Positions 1 through 6,349 are shown, counted from the stretch's first letter. The stretch: 16,002 bases of DNA from CBFIHN01 sp965662575 (GCA_965662575.1 CBFIHN010000037.1:1-16002), one strand, 5' to 3'. Program-made: numbers and translations. The notes: generated from the sequence alone by a model not told the origin.

Positions 1-36
1 GGGCCTCCCCATGTGAAAGTAGGTCACCGCCAGGCT
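1..36 (+). rRNA. rrf: 5S ribosomal RNA, 3' end only
   Basis: The window opens inside a 5S rRNA gene. The last part of the molecule is recognisable by the CTCCCCATG stretch, the GTAGGTCA segment and the terminal CGCCAGGC, which would pair with the missing 5' end to form helix I. Only about a third of the roughly 115-120 nt molecule is present. It is the last gene of a ribosomal RNA operon lying to the left, and a terminator follows 13 bases later. The exact 3' end could be one or two bases either side of 36. Confidence 0.9.
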
Positions 37-49
37 CCTTATCCCCTCA

Positions 50-80
50 CCCCCGAACAAAAAATGTTACGGGGGTTTCG
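50..80 (+). terminator. Rho-independent terminator of the rRNA operon
   Basis: CCCCCG-AACA (50-59) pairs with TGTT-(A)-CGGGGG (65-75) around an A-rich loop with one bulged A, followed by TTT. The GC-rich stem directly after 5S rRNA fits termination of the rRNA operon. The T tract is short. Confidence 0.8.
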
Positions 81-124
81 GAATAAAAAGCTATTTAATT
101 CATCTTTAGATGGAGCTTATATTG

Positions 125-670
125 TCAACGTTTGATTATAGTTGCCATTAGCACACCATTGATTTTTTTGCTTTTATTCAATACGGGGACAGAAATTATT
201 TTTTCACGTTGCTTTGTCGAACGGTTTTTGTAGGTGCGCCCTATATAAAATCCTTCTGTATTATTACCCCGAATAACTTTTTTCCAAAAATTCTGTCGAG
301 ATTGCCAATAATAGGTGGTTATGCCCGCTTGGGCAACATTAAAACCGAGGCGGTCGACTAAGACAAGATTATTATAGTTAGATTTTTTAGCAATTTCCTT
401 TAATATTTTGGATAATGGCTGATTGAGTTGTTTTTTGATTAAATGATATTGTTTGTTTTTACGTTCGCTGCGCCATTGTCGATTTAGTTTATTGGCTTCT
501 TTTTTTTTAATATTTGCATGCTTTTCATTGGACTGCATAACGGCTTTGATTAGTGCCGATTGAGTGGCAATCTTTTTGAGCTGTTTAATGTTTATGGTTT
601 CAATTTTTTTAGCCGCTAGGCTGCTGCATGTTAGTGCAATTGTGATGATTCCAGTTATCAGTGTGCGCAT
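125..670 (-). CDS. Exported protein with a PDC/Cache-like sensor domain
   Basis: A 181-residue protein with an N-terminal signal peptide: basic MRT, hydrophobic residues 4-19, likely cleavage after SLA at 17-19. A Lys/Gln-rich helical stretch (about 28-95) follows, then a segment (about 100-180) that reads like a periplasmic PDC/Cache ligand-sensing domain: NLVLVDRLGF, a YYWQ motif at 120-123, a short strand-turn region, ISVPVLN and a final GVLMATI strand. Family members sense small ligands, but usually as part of a kinase, cyclase or chemoreceptor. This one has no membrane anchor or output domain after the signal peptide, so it is probably a free periplasmic protein. The start is fixed by a GGAGG ribosome site 8 bases upstream. 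It is transcribed alone towards the rRNA operon. The ligand and role are unknown, and the family call rests on pattern recognition only. Confidence 0.75.
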   Translation of the reverse strand: MRTLITGIITIALTCSSLAAKKIETINIKQLKKIATQSALIKAVMQSNEKHANIKKKEANKLNRQWRSERKNKQYHLIKKQLNQPLSKILKEIAKKSNYNNLVLVDRLGFNVAQAGITTYYWQSRQNFWKKVIRGNNTEGFYIGRTYKNRSTKQREKIISVPVLNKSKKINGVLMATIIKR

Positions 671-699
671 ATTACATCCTCCATTTGTTTAAATAACGC

Positions 700-719
700 A
701 CACACATTGTATTGTGTGT
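700..719. repeat. 20-bp palindrome over the -10 box
   Basis: ACACACA (700-706) and TGTGTGT (713-719) form a perfect 7-bp inverted repeat with a 6-base centre. It covers the -10 element of the promoter at 706-734, as a repressor operator would. On the plus strand it is followed by T residues and so resembles a weak terminator, but no plus-strand gene lies upstream for it to serve. Confidence 0.5.
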
Positions 720-734
720 TTTTTGTTCAGTCAA
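706..734 (-). promoter_or_regulatory. Sigma-70-type promoter of the sensor-domain gene
   Basis: On the minus strand, TTGACT (734-729) is followed by a 17-base spacer and TACAAT (711-706). Each box differs from consensus at one position. It would start a transcript near 699, about 30 bases before the start codon. Confidence 0.75.
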
Positions 735-775
735 GTTTTTTTATGGCTATTTCATTATATACAAAATGTTAACTC

Positions 776-781
776 TATAAT
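776..781 (+). promoter_or_regulatory. Possible -10 box for radC
   Basis: A perfect TATAAT lies 64 bases before the radC start. The expected -35 region (about 753-758, CATTAT) matches consensus poorly, so the promoter is only a candidate. A perfect 12-bp palindrome, ATTTGATCAAAT, at 803-814 would lie in the early transcribed region. Confidence 0.35.
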
Positions 782-844
782 AAACTTGAATATTTGTACT
801 TTATTTGATCAAATTATGATGATTGAATTAACCATCTTAGCTAC

Positions 845-1513
845 ATGGCGCCACTAAATACTCTGCCAGTTAATGAAAGGCCTCGCGAAAAACTATTGCT
901 TTATGGCGCGCATTGCCTTTCAGATGCTGAGCTTCTTGCAATATTTATTCGTACAGGTATTAAAGGGAAAAGTGCGATCGATCTTGCTCGAGATCTTCTT
1001 ACTCGGGTAGGCAGTTTACGCGAGTTGCTTAGAATGAGTGAGCAACAATTTTGTCATACTAAGGGTTTAGGCTCTGCAAAATATGCGCAGTTACAGGCAG
1101 CTCTTGAAATGATCCATCGGCATTGGCAGACAAAACTTGAGCCCGGAGCAAAAATTTTATCCTCAGCTGATGCTATTCCTTATCTAAAGCAAGAATTACG
1201 TGATTGCCCTAATGAAGTATTTGCTGCTCTTTTTCTTGATAGCAAACAGCGTGTCATCCGTTTCGATAAATTATTTTCTGGCACAATTAATCAAACGCAA
1301 ATTCATCCACGCGATATTATTCGCCGTGCACTTGAATACAATGCTGCTGCAATTATTTTTGCCCACAATCATCCTTCTGGTGACCCGTCACCCAGTAACA
1401 GCGATATTGATATCACAACGGAGTTGCGTTCTTTATTGTCAATGATTGATGTTCAAATGCTTGACCATATTATTATAGGCGATAATGAGTGCTATCAATT
1501 TTTTAATCAGTAA
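845..1513 (+). CDS. radC: RadC family JAB/JAMM-domain protein
   Basis: A 222-residue protein of usual RadC length. Residues 1-95 are the N-terminal helical region with the family signature ERPREKLL (11-18), LSDAELLAIFIRTG (25-38) and a helix-hairpin-helix-like KGLGSAKYAQL (73-83). Residues about 103-222 form the JAB/JAMM metal-binding fold: Glu124 in NEVF, then His174-x-His176 and Ser184-x-x-Asp187, so the zinc-binding and catalytic residues are all present. RadC was named as a DNA-repair gene, but its activity in the cell is unresolved and the repair role has been disputed. It stands alone between divergent and convergent minus-strand genes, with no obvious Shine-Dalgarno site. The start is chosen because MAPLNTLPVNERPREK aligns with the normal N-terminus of the family. 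Confidence 0.93.
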   Translation: MAPLNTLPVNERPREKLLLYGAHCLSDAELLAIFIRTGIKGKSAIDLARDLLTRVGSLRELLRMSEQQFCHTKGLGSAKYAQLQAALEMIHRHWQTKLEPGAKILSSADAIPYLKQELRDCPNEVFAALFLDSKQRVIRFDKLFSGTINQTQIHPRDIIRRALEYNAAAIIFAHNHPSGDPSPSNSDIDITTELRSLLSMIDVQMLDHIIIGDNECYQFFNQ

Positions 1514-1548
1514 TTAATTGTTGCTCAATATGCTCCAGGGACTGTTAC

Positions 1549-1791
1549 CTACAAGTCTACGTTTTGATAGGCAAGATGTTTGCAATAAATTAATCGCATG
1601 AGGCGGTCGGAGTCCATGAGATTTTTGTGTTGTAATGTGATGGTTAGGCGTGCAATGAGCTCAGCATTAAGGTCGCGTCTATTGTACGTTGCTTCAAGCT
1701 TCAATTGTTCGAATAGTTCTCTGGGAATTCGGCAACGTAGCTGTGGATCTCCCGGGTGTGTAAATTTTCTGTAAACTGTCTTCGTCGTCAT
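1549..1791 (-). CDS. Arc-type ribbon-helix-helix DNA-binding protein
   Basis: An 80-residue protein resembling the phage P22 Arc/Mnt family. The DNA-contacting strand is PQLRCRIP (16-23), followed by helix A RELFEQLKLEATYN (24-37), the RRDLNAE turn (38-44) and helix B (about 43-53). Such proteins act as dimers or tetramers, placing the beta strand in the major groove to repress transcription. Residues 54-80 are an extra C-terminal tail with no recognised match. The start is well supported by AAGGAGG a few bases upstream (about 1800-1806) and a near-consensus promoter. No toxin gene is adjacent, so it is not an obvious antitoxin. Its nearest candidate target is its own promoter, which is flanked by 8-bp inverted half-sites. 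It converges on radC, 35 bases away. Family call is good; targets are inferred. Confidence 0.85.
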   Translation of the reverse strand: MTTKTVYRKFTHPGDPQLRCRIPRELFEQLKLEATYNRRDLNAELIARLTITLQHKNLMDSDRLMRLIYCKHLAYQNVDL

Positions 1792-1814
1792 TGAGGTGCC
1801 CTCCTTTGCGTAAA

Positions 1815-1877
1815 TGACATATTTAAGCCTTATTTAATTTTATATTCATGATGGAAATAAGTCAACACCATATGTCA
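1815..1877. repeat. 8-bp inverted repeat flanking the regulator promoter
   Basis: TGACATAT (1815-1822) and ATATGTCA (1870-1877) are exact inverse copies on either side of the promoter at 1837-1865. One lies in the leader, the other just upstream of the -35 box. They are plausible half-sites for autoregulation by the ribbon-helix-helix protein, possibly with looping. An 8-bp match in AT-rich DNA could also be chance. Confidence 0.4.
1837..1865 (-). promoter_or_regulatory. Promoter of the Arc-type regulator
   Basis: On the minus strand, TTGACT (1865-1860) is separated by 17 bases from TAAAAT (1842-1837). Each differs from the sigma-70 consensus by one base. The transcript would start near 1830 and carry the AAGGAGG site about 25-30 bases later. 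Confidence 0.72.
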
Positions 1878-2057
1878 CACAAATTATGGGTATTGAGTTT
1901 TGGACCCTGATGTTATTCCCGTAAAGAGGTATTCAAAATACTGTCAACTTTTCTGCTTTAACAGGAAAGGCTATAAACGCATTCCATTAGAGAACTATTT
2001 CTCTGGATGAGCTGTTGTAAAAACGCTATAATTAGAAAAAAATAATAGTACAACTGA

Positions 2058-2231
2058 ATGATCAATTTTTTTATCAAAATTTTACATAGAATTGAAGGGC
2101 ACAATAAATCTTATGTGAGTAAAACTGATCAGCTCATTACCGCATTTGATCAAAAAAATCCCAAGCGTTCTGCTTCACAAAAGTATGAGGTATTGAAGCA
2201 TCGAAATATTTTTACGCGCCCTAAAAAATAA
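2058..2231 (+). CDS. Small basic protein, CBU_0585-like
   Basis: A 57-residue reading frame not explained by any neighbour. It starts MINFFIKILHRIEG and its core reads YVSKTDQLITAFDQKNP (19-35), SASQKYEVLKHRNIF (38-52), ending in basic residues. From memory this matches the pattern of small proteins annotated in Legionella and Coxiella (CBU_0585 type: YVS-x-x-D-x-x-L-x-x-FD, then a S-x-SQ-x-x-E helix); this was not searched. The function is unknown. The ATG at 2058 has a weak ribosome site. A GTG at 2115, 15 bases after GAAGGG (2094-2099), would give a 39-residue product starting close to the conserved core. A TATAAT at 2027-2032 with a poor -35 may be its promoter. No terminator is evident before ettA. 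Confidence 0.6.
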   Translation: MINFFIKILHRIEGHNKSYVSKTDQLITAFDQKNPKRSASQKYEVLKHRNIFTRPKK

Positions 2232-2384
2232 AACCCACGGCTAGCGCCTCCTGGAATATATCAGCCACGTCAGTTGGCATTAACGGCGAAATGCTATTCT
2301 TGCCCCTAAAGCCTACACTGGTCAAGCGCTTTTGCCGATAGGATGAAAGTCCTGATAGGAATAAATATCAAGGAACCAATTATC
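2232..2384. other. Intergenic leader before ettA, nothing recognised
   Basis: No gene, tRNA or clear terminator is seen. It holds two direct copies of GATAGGA (2337-2343 and 2354-2360) and the AGGA ribosome site of ettA (2371-2374). An in-frame ATG at 2343 would add 14 residues to EttA, but nothing of that extension resembles the family. Confidence 0.4.
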
Positions 2385-4016
2385 ATGGCACAATATGTAT
2401 TTTCAATGAATCGAGTCAGTAAACTCGTCCCACCAAAAAAATATATTTTAAAAGATATTTCATTGTCTTTTTTTGATGGTGCCAAGATTGGTGTACTGGG
2501 TTTAAATGGTGCGGGTAAATCGACATTGTTAAAAATTATGGCAGGTCTTGATACAGATATTGAGGGTGAAATTGTACTGCGGAAAGATGTCAAAATTGGT
2601 TATTTGCCGCAAGAGCCACAACTGGATGCCAGTAAAAATGTGCGTGGCAATATTGAGGATGGTGTTAGCGAGATGAAAGCATTGTTAACTCAGTTTGATG
2701 CAGTGAATGACCGATTTGCCGAGCCGATGTCTGACGATGAAATGAATAAACTACTCGCGGAACAAGGTGAGTTACAGGCTAAAATTGATGCAGCTAATGG
2801 CTGGGCATTAGATCGTACTTTAGATATCGCAGCCAATGCTCTGCATTTGCCCCCAATGGATGCCAAAATTGAGCACCTCTCTGGCGGTGAAAAGCGTCGT
2901 GTTGCGTTATGTCGCTTATTATTATCATCACCGGATGTTCTATTATTAGATGAGCCGACTAACCATCTAGATGCTGAGAGCGTTGCTTGGCTCGAAAAGT
3001 TCTTACATGACTTTACAGGTACTGTCGTTGCAGTAACGCATGATCGTTATTTTCTTGATAATGTCGCTGGCTGGATTTTAGAGCTTGATCGTGGTCAAGG
3101 GATTCCTTACGAGGGCAATTACTCTGGTTGGTTAGAACAAAAAGCACAGCGTCTAGCGACTGAAGAAAAACAACAAAGTGCCAAACAAAAAGCGATGAAA
3201 GAAGAGCTTGAGTGGGCGCGCAGTGGTACTAAGGGTCGTCATGCTAAATCAAAAGCACGCTTGAACCGCCTGAGTGAAATCGATTCAGATAGCTTCCAAC
3301 AGCGTAGTGAAACCCGTGAGTTGTACATTCCCCCGGGTCCACGCCTAGGTGATAAAGTCTTTGATGTCTCCAAGTTAAATAAGGGTTTCGCTGATCGGCA
3401 GTTAATTAATGACCTCAGCTTTTTAGTCCCCAGCGGTGCGGTAGTTGGTATTATTGGTGCTAATGGTGCGGGTAAAACAACGTTGTTTCGTCTGTTGGCG
3501 GGCAATGATCAACCGGACTCTGGTCACATTACCCAAGGGGAAACCGTTGATTTAGCTTATGTTGATCAAAGCCGTGATCACCTAAACGATAAAAATACGG
3601 TTTGGCAGGAAATTTCCGATGGCCTTGACTATATTACGGTCGGTCAATATACCACACCATCGCGAGCCTATGTTGGACGCTTCAATTTTAAAGGTCAAGA
3701 TCAGCAGAAATATATTGGCGATTTATCGGGTGGTGAACGCAATCGTGTGCACTTAGCTAAATTATTACGCAAAGGTGCCAATGTTTTGTTACTTGATGAG
3801 CCGACTAATGATTTGGATGTTGAAACGCTCAGAGCGCTTGAAGGTGCAATTAATAATTTTCCAGGTTCTGTCTTTGTGATTTCACATGACCGCTGGTTTT
3901 TAGATCGAATTGCTACCCATATGCTGGCTTTTGAGGGTGATGGTCATGTCATTTGGTTTGCTGGTAACTATGCAGACTATGAAATAGATAAAAAACGCCG
4001 TTTAGAAACTGTTTGA
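2385..4016 (+). CDS. ettA: EttA, ABC-F energy-dependent translational throttle
   Basis: A 543-residue cytoplasmic ABC-F protein that binds the ribosomal E site and gates entry into elongation according to ATP/ADP. Domain 1: Walker A GLNGAGKST (39-47), signature LSGGE (165-169), Walker B ending in catalytic Glu190, switch His219. The linker with the P-site-tRNA-interaction motif lies at about 240-320. Domain 2: Walker A GANGAGKTT (358-366), LSGGE (447-451), catalytic Glu472, His501. The opening MAQYVFSMNRVSKLVPPKK matches E. coli EttA closely. The ATG at 2385 is chosen over an in-frame ATG at 2343 because MAQ is the family N-terminus and AGGA lies 10 bases before it. The protein ends at KKRRLETV and lacks the basic C-terminal tail of the E. 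coli protein (about 12 residues shorter overall). Its stop TGA overlaps the start of the HEPN gene. Confidence 0.96.
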   Translation: MAQYVFSMNRVSKLVPPKKYILKDISLSFFDGAKIGVLGLNGAGKSTLLKIMAGLDTDIEGEIVLRKDVKIGYLPQEPQLDASKNVRGNIEDGVSEMKALLTQFDAVNDRFAEPMSDDEMNKLLAEQGELQAKIDAANGWALDRTLDIAANALHLPPMDAKIEHLSGGEKRRVALCRLLLSSPDVLLLDEPTNHLDAESVAWLEKFLHDFTGTVVAVTHDRYFLDNVAGWILELDRGQGIPYEGNYSGWLEQKAQRLATEEKQQSAKQKAMKEELEWARSGTKGRHAKSKARLNRLSEIDSDSFQQRSETRELYIPPGPRLGDKVFDVSKLNKGFADRQLINDLSFLVPSGAVVGIIGANGAGKTTLFRLLAGNDQPDSGHITQGETVDLAYVDQSRDHLNDKNTVWQEISDGLDYITVGQYTTPSRAYVGRFNFKGQDQQKYIGDLSGGERNRVHLAKLLRKGANVLLLDEPTNDLDVETLRALEGAINNFPGSVFVISHDRWFLDRIATHMLAFEGDGHVIWFAGNYADYEIDKKRRLETV

Positions 4017-4423
4017 TGAAAGAAGAGCTTAAGCACATCCATTTCCAACAGCGGTTCAATAATTTTGAGAAAGCTTTTTTGCAATTAAAAGCAGCTGTGG
4101 ACGATGTAGAACACTTGTCTACTTTGGCTAAAGAAGGGCTTATTCAGCGTTTTGAATATACCTTTGAACTTGCCTGGAAAACATTAAAAGATTATCTTGA
4201 GTCGCAAAGTGTCGACGTAAAATTCCCCCGTGAGGTGATTAAGCAAAGCTTTCAATATCAACTCCTTAATAATGGTGATATTTGGATGGATATGCTCGAA
4301 AAGCGGCATCTATTGGCTCATACTTATGACGAACAGAATTTTCAATTAGCCCTTGCCAGTATTACCAGAAGCTACTATCCACAAATGAATGCTCTTTACC
4401 AATTACTGCAACAAAAGCAATGA
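4016..4423 (+). CDS. hepT: HEPN-domain protein, HepT-like toxin partner
   Basis: A 135-residue all-helical protein of the nucleotidyltransferase substrate-binding family (Haemophilus HI0074 type). The family signature RFEYTFELAWKTLKDYL spans 45-61. The HEPN RNase motif R-x4-H-x-Y is intact as Arg97, His102 and Tyr104 (RHLLAHTY). In characterised HepT/MntA pairs, HepT is an RNase toxin reported to act on tRNA and is silenced when MntA adds AMP residues to the motif tyrosine. HI0074 itself was described earlier as a substrate-binding partner, so toxicity here is inferred from motifs. The chosen start is the ATG in TGATG, sharing one base with the ettA stop; a TTG one codon earlier is possible. 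The stop overlaps the next gene (ATGA). No promoter of its own is visible, so it is probably expressed with ettA. Confidence 0.88.
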   Translation: MKEELKHIHFQQRFNNFEKAFLQLKAAVDDVEHLSTLAKEGLIQRFEYTFELAWKTLKDYLESQSVDVKFPREVIKQSFQYQLLNNGDIWMDMLEKRHLLAHTYDEQNFQLALASITRSYYPQMNALYQLLQQKQ

Positions 4424-4716
4424 AGCATGGTATCTCAAAACATAGTTATGAGTTAATTAAAAGTGAGTTAGCTCGCCACCCTGAGATTGAGCAAGCGATT
4501 ATCTTTGGTTCACGTGCAATGGCTAACTATCAACCTGGATCAGATATTGATTTAGCACTGCAAGGTGACCGTTTAACGGCAGAGATCATCACACGGATTA
4601 GTCAGCGGCTAAATCAAGAGCTACCCATTCCTTACCAGATTGATCTATTGCATATTAACATATTGCAAAACCAAGAATTAAGGCAGCATATTCAGCAGAG
4701 AGGAAAGGTTTTTTAG
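4420..4716 (+). CDS. mntA: MNT-type minimal nucleotidyltransferase, MntA-like antitoxin
   Basis: A 98-residue minimal nucleotidyltransferase of the Haemophilus HI0073 / MntA type. The motif GS-x10-D-x-D is exact: Gly30-Ser31, then Asp42 and Asp44 (SDIDLAL). The third acidic residue is probably Asp75 in QIDLLHI. With all three acids present it should bind Mg-ATP and transfer nucleotides. In studied systems MntA AMPylates HepT to neutralise it. Its ATG overlaps the hepT stop by four bases, so the pair is translationally coupled in toxin-first order. Its own TAG stop overlaps the rlmN stop on the other strand by four bases, leaving no room for a terminator between them. Partner and chemistry are known for the family; the antitoxin role here is inferred. 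Confidence 0.88.
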   Translation: MKHGISKHSYELIKSELARHPEIEQAIIFGSRAMANYQPGSDIDLALQGDRLTAEIITRISQRLNQELPIPYQIDLLHINILQNQELRQHIQQRGKVF

Positions 4717-5807
4717 TCATGACCACGCGCAATTTTCTGTTGATGCTTTTGCTGACGCTTTGTGCGATCTTTAACTTGTCCAATCAGCTGGCCGCAAGCT
4801 GCGTCAATATCATCGCCACGTGTTTTACGAATTGTCGTTGTTATGCCCGCCTGACTGAGTTGTTTTTGGAATGCGTGAATGCGGTTGTTGCTTGAACGTT
4901 GGTAGTCAGTCCCTGGAAAGGGGTTAAATGGAATTAAATTAAATTTACTAGGGATATCACGCATTAATTCGATAAGCTGTTGTGCATGCTGTAAATGATC
5001 ATTGATACCATCGAGCATGACATATTCAAAAGTAATATGCTTATGTGGGTTATGATGACTATAATCTTGGCAGGCTGACAATAGTTGGGCTAATGGGTAC
5101 TTGCGATTGATGGGAACTAAAACATCACGTAATTCATCGTTTGGTGCATGTAGCGACACCGCCAAGGAGACTTGAGTGCGCTTCATTAACTCATAAAGTT
5201 GTGGGACAACACCCGAGGTGCTCAGAGTTACTCGACGTTTGGATAAACCATAGGCATGATCATCCATCATTAATTCCATGGCTGGGATCACCGCATCAAG
5301 GTTCATTAGGGGTTCACCCATACCCATCATGACAACATTGGTTACTTTGCGATCATGTTCGCCATTGTGTTCGGATAGGCGCCGTGCGGCAGTCCATACT
5401 TGACCGATAATTTCTGCGGTGGTGAGGTTGCGATTAAAGCCTTGTGTGCCAGTTGAGCAAAAAGAACATGTCAACATACAGCCAACTTGTGATGAAACAC
5501 ATAATGTGCCACGATCTCCTTCAGGAATATAAACGGTTTCAATGGCATTGTTGCCGGGCATTTGTAATAGCCACTTATATGTACCATCTGCAGAGGGTTT
5601 GTCAAATATAACCGTAGGTGGCTCAATGACTGCCATGGTTTTAAGGCGTGTACGTAAGGCTTTACCTAAATTCAACATTTGATCAAAATCGGTCACACCA
5701 ACTTGATGAATCCATTTTAAGACTTGGTGGGCGCGGAATTTAGGTTCGCCAAGCTCAAGGAAAAATTGTTCCATCGCTTGGCGATCAAAGTTCAGAAGGT
5801 TGGTCAT
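4713..5807 (-). CDS. rlmN: RlmN, 23S rRNA/tRNA adenine-C2 methyltransferase
   Basis: A 364-residue radical-SAM enzyme that makes 2-methyladenosine at A2503 of 23S rRNA and A37 of some tRNAs. The iron-sulfur cluster motif is Cys110-x3-Cys114-x2-Cys117 (GCMLTCSFC). The two mechanistic cysteines are Cys103 and Cys338 (the latter in IDAACGQL), and the conserved Glu90 is in AIETVYIP. A GMGEPLMN motif (162-169) contacts SAM. The tail after 345 is basic, as in RNA-binding homologues. The ATG at 5807 is chosen because it shares one base with the ndk stop (TGATG), giving coupled translation; a TTG one codon earlier is less likely. Gene order ndk-rlmN is common in gammaproteobacteria, but the pilF/rodZ/ispG genes that often follow are absent here. 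Confidence 0.96.
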   Translation of the reverse strand: MTNLLNFDRQAMEQFFLELGEPKFRAHQVLKWIHQVGVTDFDQMLNLGKALRTRLKTMAVIEPPTVIFDKPSADGTYKWLLQMPGNNAIETVYIPEGDRGTLCVSSQVGCMLTCSFCSTGTQGFNRNLTTAEIIGQVWTAARRLSEHNGEHDRKVTNVVMMGMGEPLMNLDAVIPAMELMMDDHAYGLSKRRVTLSTSGVVPQLYELMKRTQVSLAVSLHAPNDELRDVLVPINRKYPLAQLLSACQDYSHHNPHKHITFEYVMLDGINDHLQHAQQLIELMRDIPSKFNLIPFNPFPGTDYQRSSNNRIHAFQKQLSQAGITTTIRKTRGDDIDAACGQLIGQVKDRTKRQQKHQQKIARGHD

Positions 5808-6232
5808 CAACGGCTGTGCAATTCGCTACTGGCAAAGAAGTATGCAATTTCCTCTGCTGCTGTTTCGGGAGCGTCAGAGCCATGGACTGCATTTGCATCA
5901 ATGCTATCAGCAAAATCAGCACGAATAGTTCCCGTTGCTGCTTCTTGTGGGTTGGTCGCACCCATTAATTCACGGTTTTTGGCAATCGCATTATCACCTT
6001 CTAAAACTTGTAACATGACGGGGCCAGAGCTCATAAATTTTACTAGATCATTGAAGAAAGGACGTTCTTTATGGACAGCATAAAAGCCGGCAGCTTGTTG
6101 TTCGGTTAAGTGCGTCATTCTGCTTGCGATGATACGCAAACCTGCTTGCTCAAAACGACTGTATATTTCACCAATCACATTTTTTGCCACGGCATCTGGT
6201 TTAATCATTGAAAAGGTACGTTCGATCGCCAT
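5807..6232 (-). CDS. ndk: Nucleoside diphosphate kinase
   Basis: A 141-residue enzyme of standard length that transfers the gamma phosphate of ATP onto nucleoside diphosphates through a phosphohistidine. The active-site His117 is in NAVHGSD (114-120), and Lys11 in MIKPDAV, Arg104 and Asn114 are at their expected places. The start MAIERTFSMIKPD is typical and AGGAG lies 8 bases upstream. An in-frame codon 13 residues earlier is not supported by a ribosome site. It is the first gene of an ndk-rlmN operon with a recognisable promoter, divergent from tRNA-Ser. Confidence 0.97.
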   Translation of the reverse strand: MAIERTFSMIKPDAVAKNVIGEIYSRFEQAGLRIIASRMTHLTEQQAAGFYAVHKERPFFNDLVKFMSSGPVMLQVLEGDNAIAKNRELMGATNPQEAATGTIRADFADSIDANAVHGSDAPETAAEEIAYFFASSELHSR

Positions 6233-6294
6233 ATTTATGCTCCTACTAATTAATCGTTTCAGTGCTGTCACACACGGTGTGAAAGTCGAGAGAG

Positions 6295-6324
6295 ATTATA
6301 CCTTGAGCAACAAACAATCGTCCA
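6295..6324 (-). promoter_or_regulatory. Promoter of ndk-rlmN
   Basis: On the minus strand, TGGACG (6324-6319) is followed by an 18-base spacer and a perfect TATAAT (6300-6295). The start would be near 6288, leaving a leader of about 55 bases. Within it, TCACAC (6268-6273) and GTGTGA (6277-6282) form a 6-bp inverted repeat with a 3-base centre, able to form a hairpin in the mRNA or act as a protein site. Confidence 0.6.
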
Positions 6325-6349
6325 GAATATTTCAACTTCACGCCACAGC

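Noticed and set aside
700..725. Palindrome plus T run as a rho-independent terminator
   Set aside because: AT-rich loop, weak CA/TG stem and no plus-strand gene upstream; its overlap with a minus-strand -10 box fits an operator better.
1989..2004. AGAGAA-N4-TTCTCT hairpin as a terminator
   Set aside because: No T tract follows on either strand and no gene ends nearby.
2337..2360. Two GATAGGA direct repeats as a mobile-element target duplication or CRISPR-like unit
   Set aside because: Only two 7-bp copies 17 bases apart, with no element or further copies around them.
2343..2384. N-terminal 14-residue extension of EttA from an upstream in-frame ATG
   Set aside because: The ATG at 2385 has a spaced AGGA site and gives the exact family N-terminus.
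6233..6271. Longer Ndk start 13 residues upstream
   Set aside because: AGGAG is positioned for the ATG at 6232, and MAIERTFSMIKPD is the normal Ndk start.
6268..6282. CRP site in the ndk leader
   Set aside because: The half-sites are in the opposite orientation (TCACA...TGTGA) with 3 rather than 6 bases between them.
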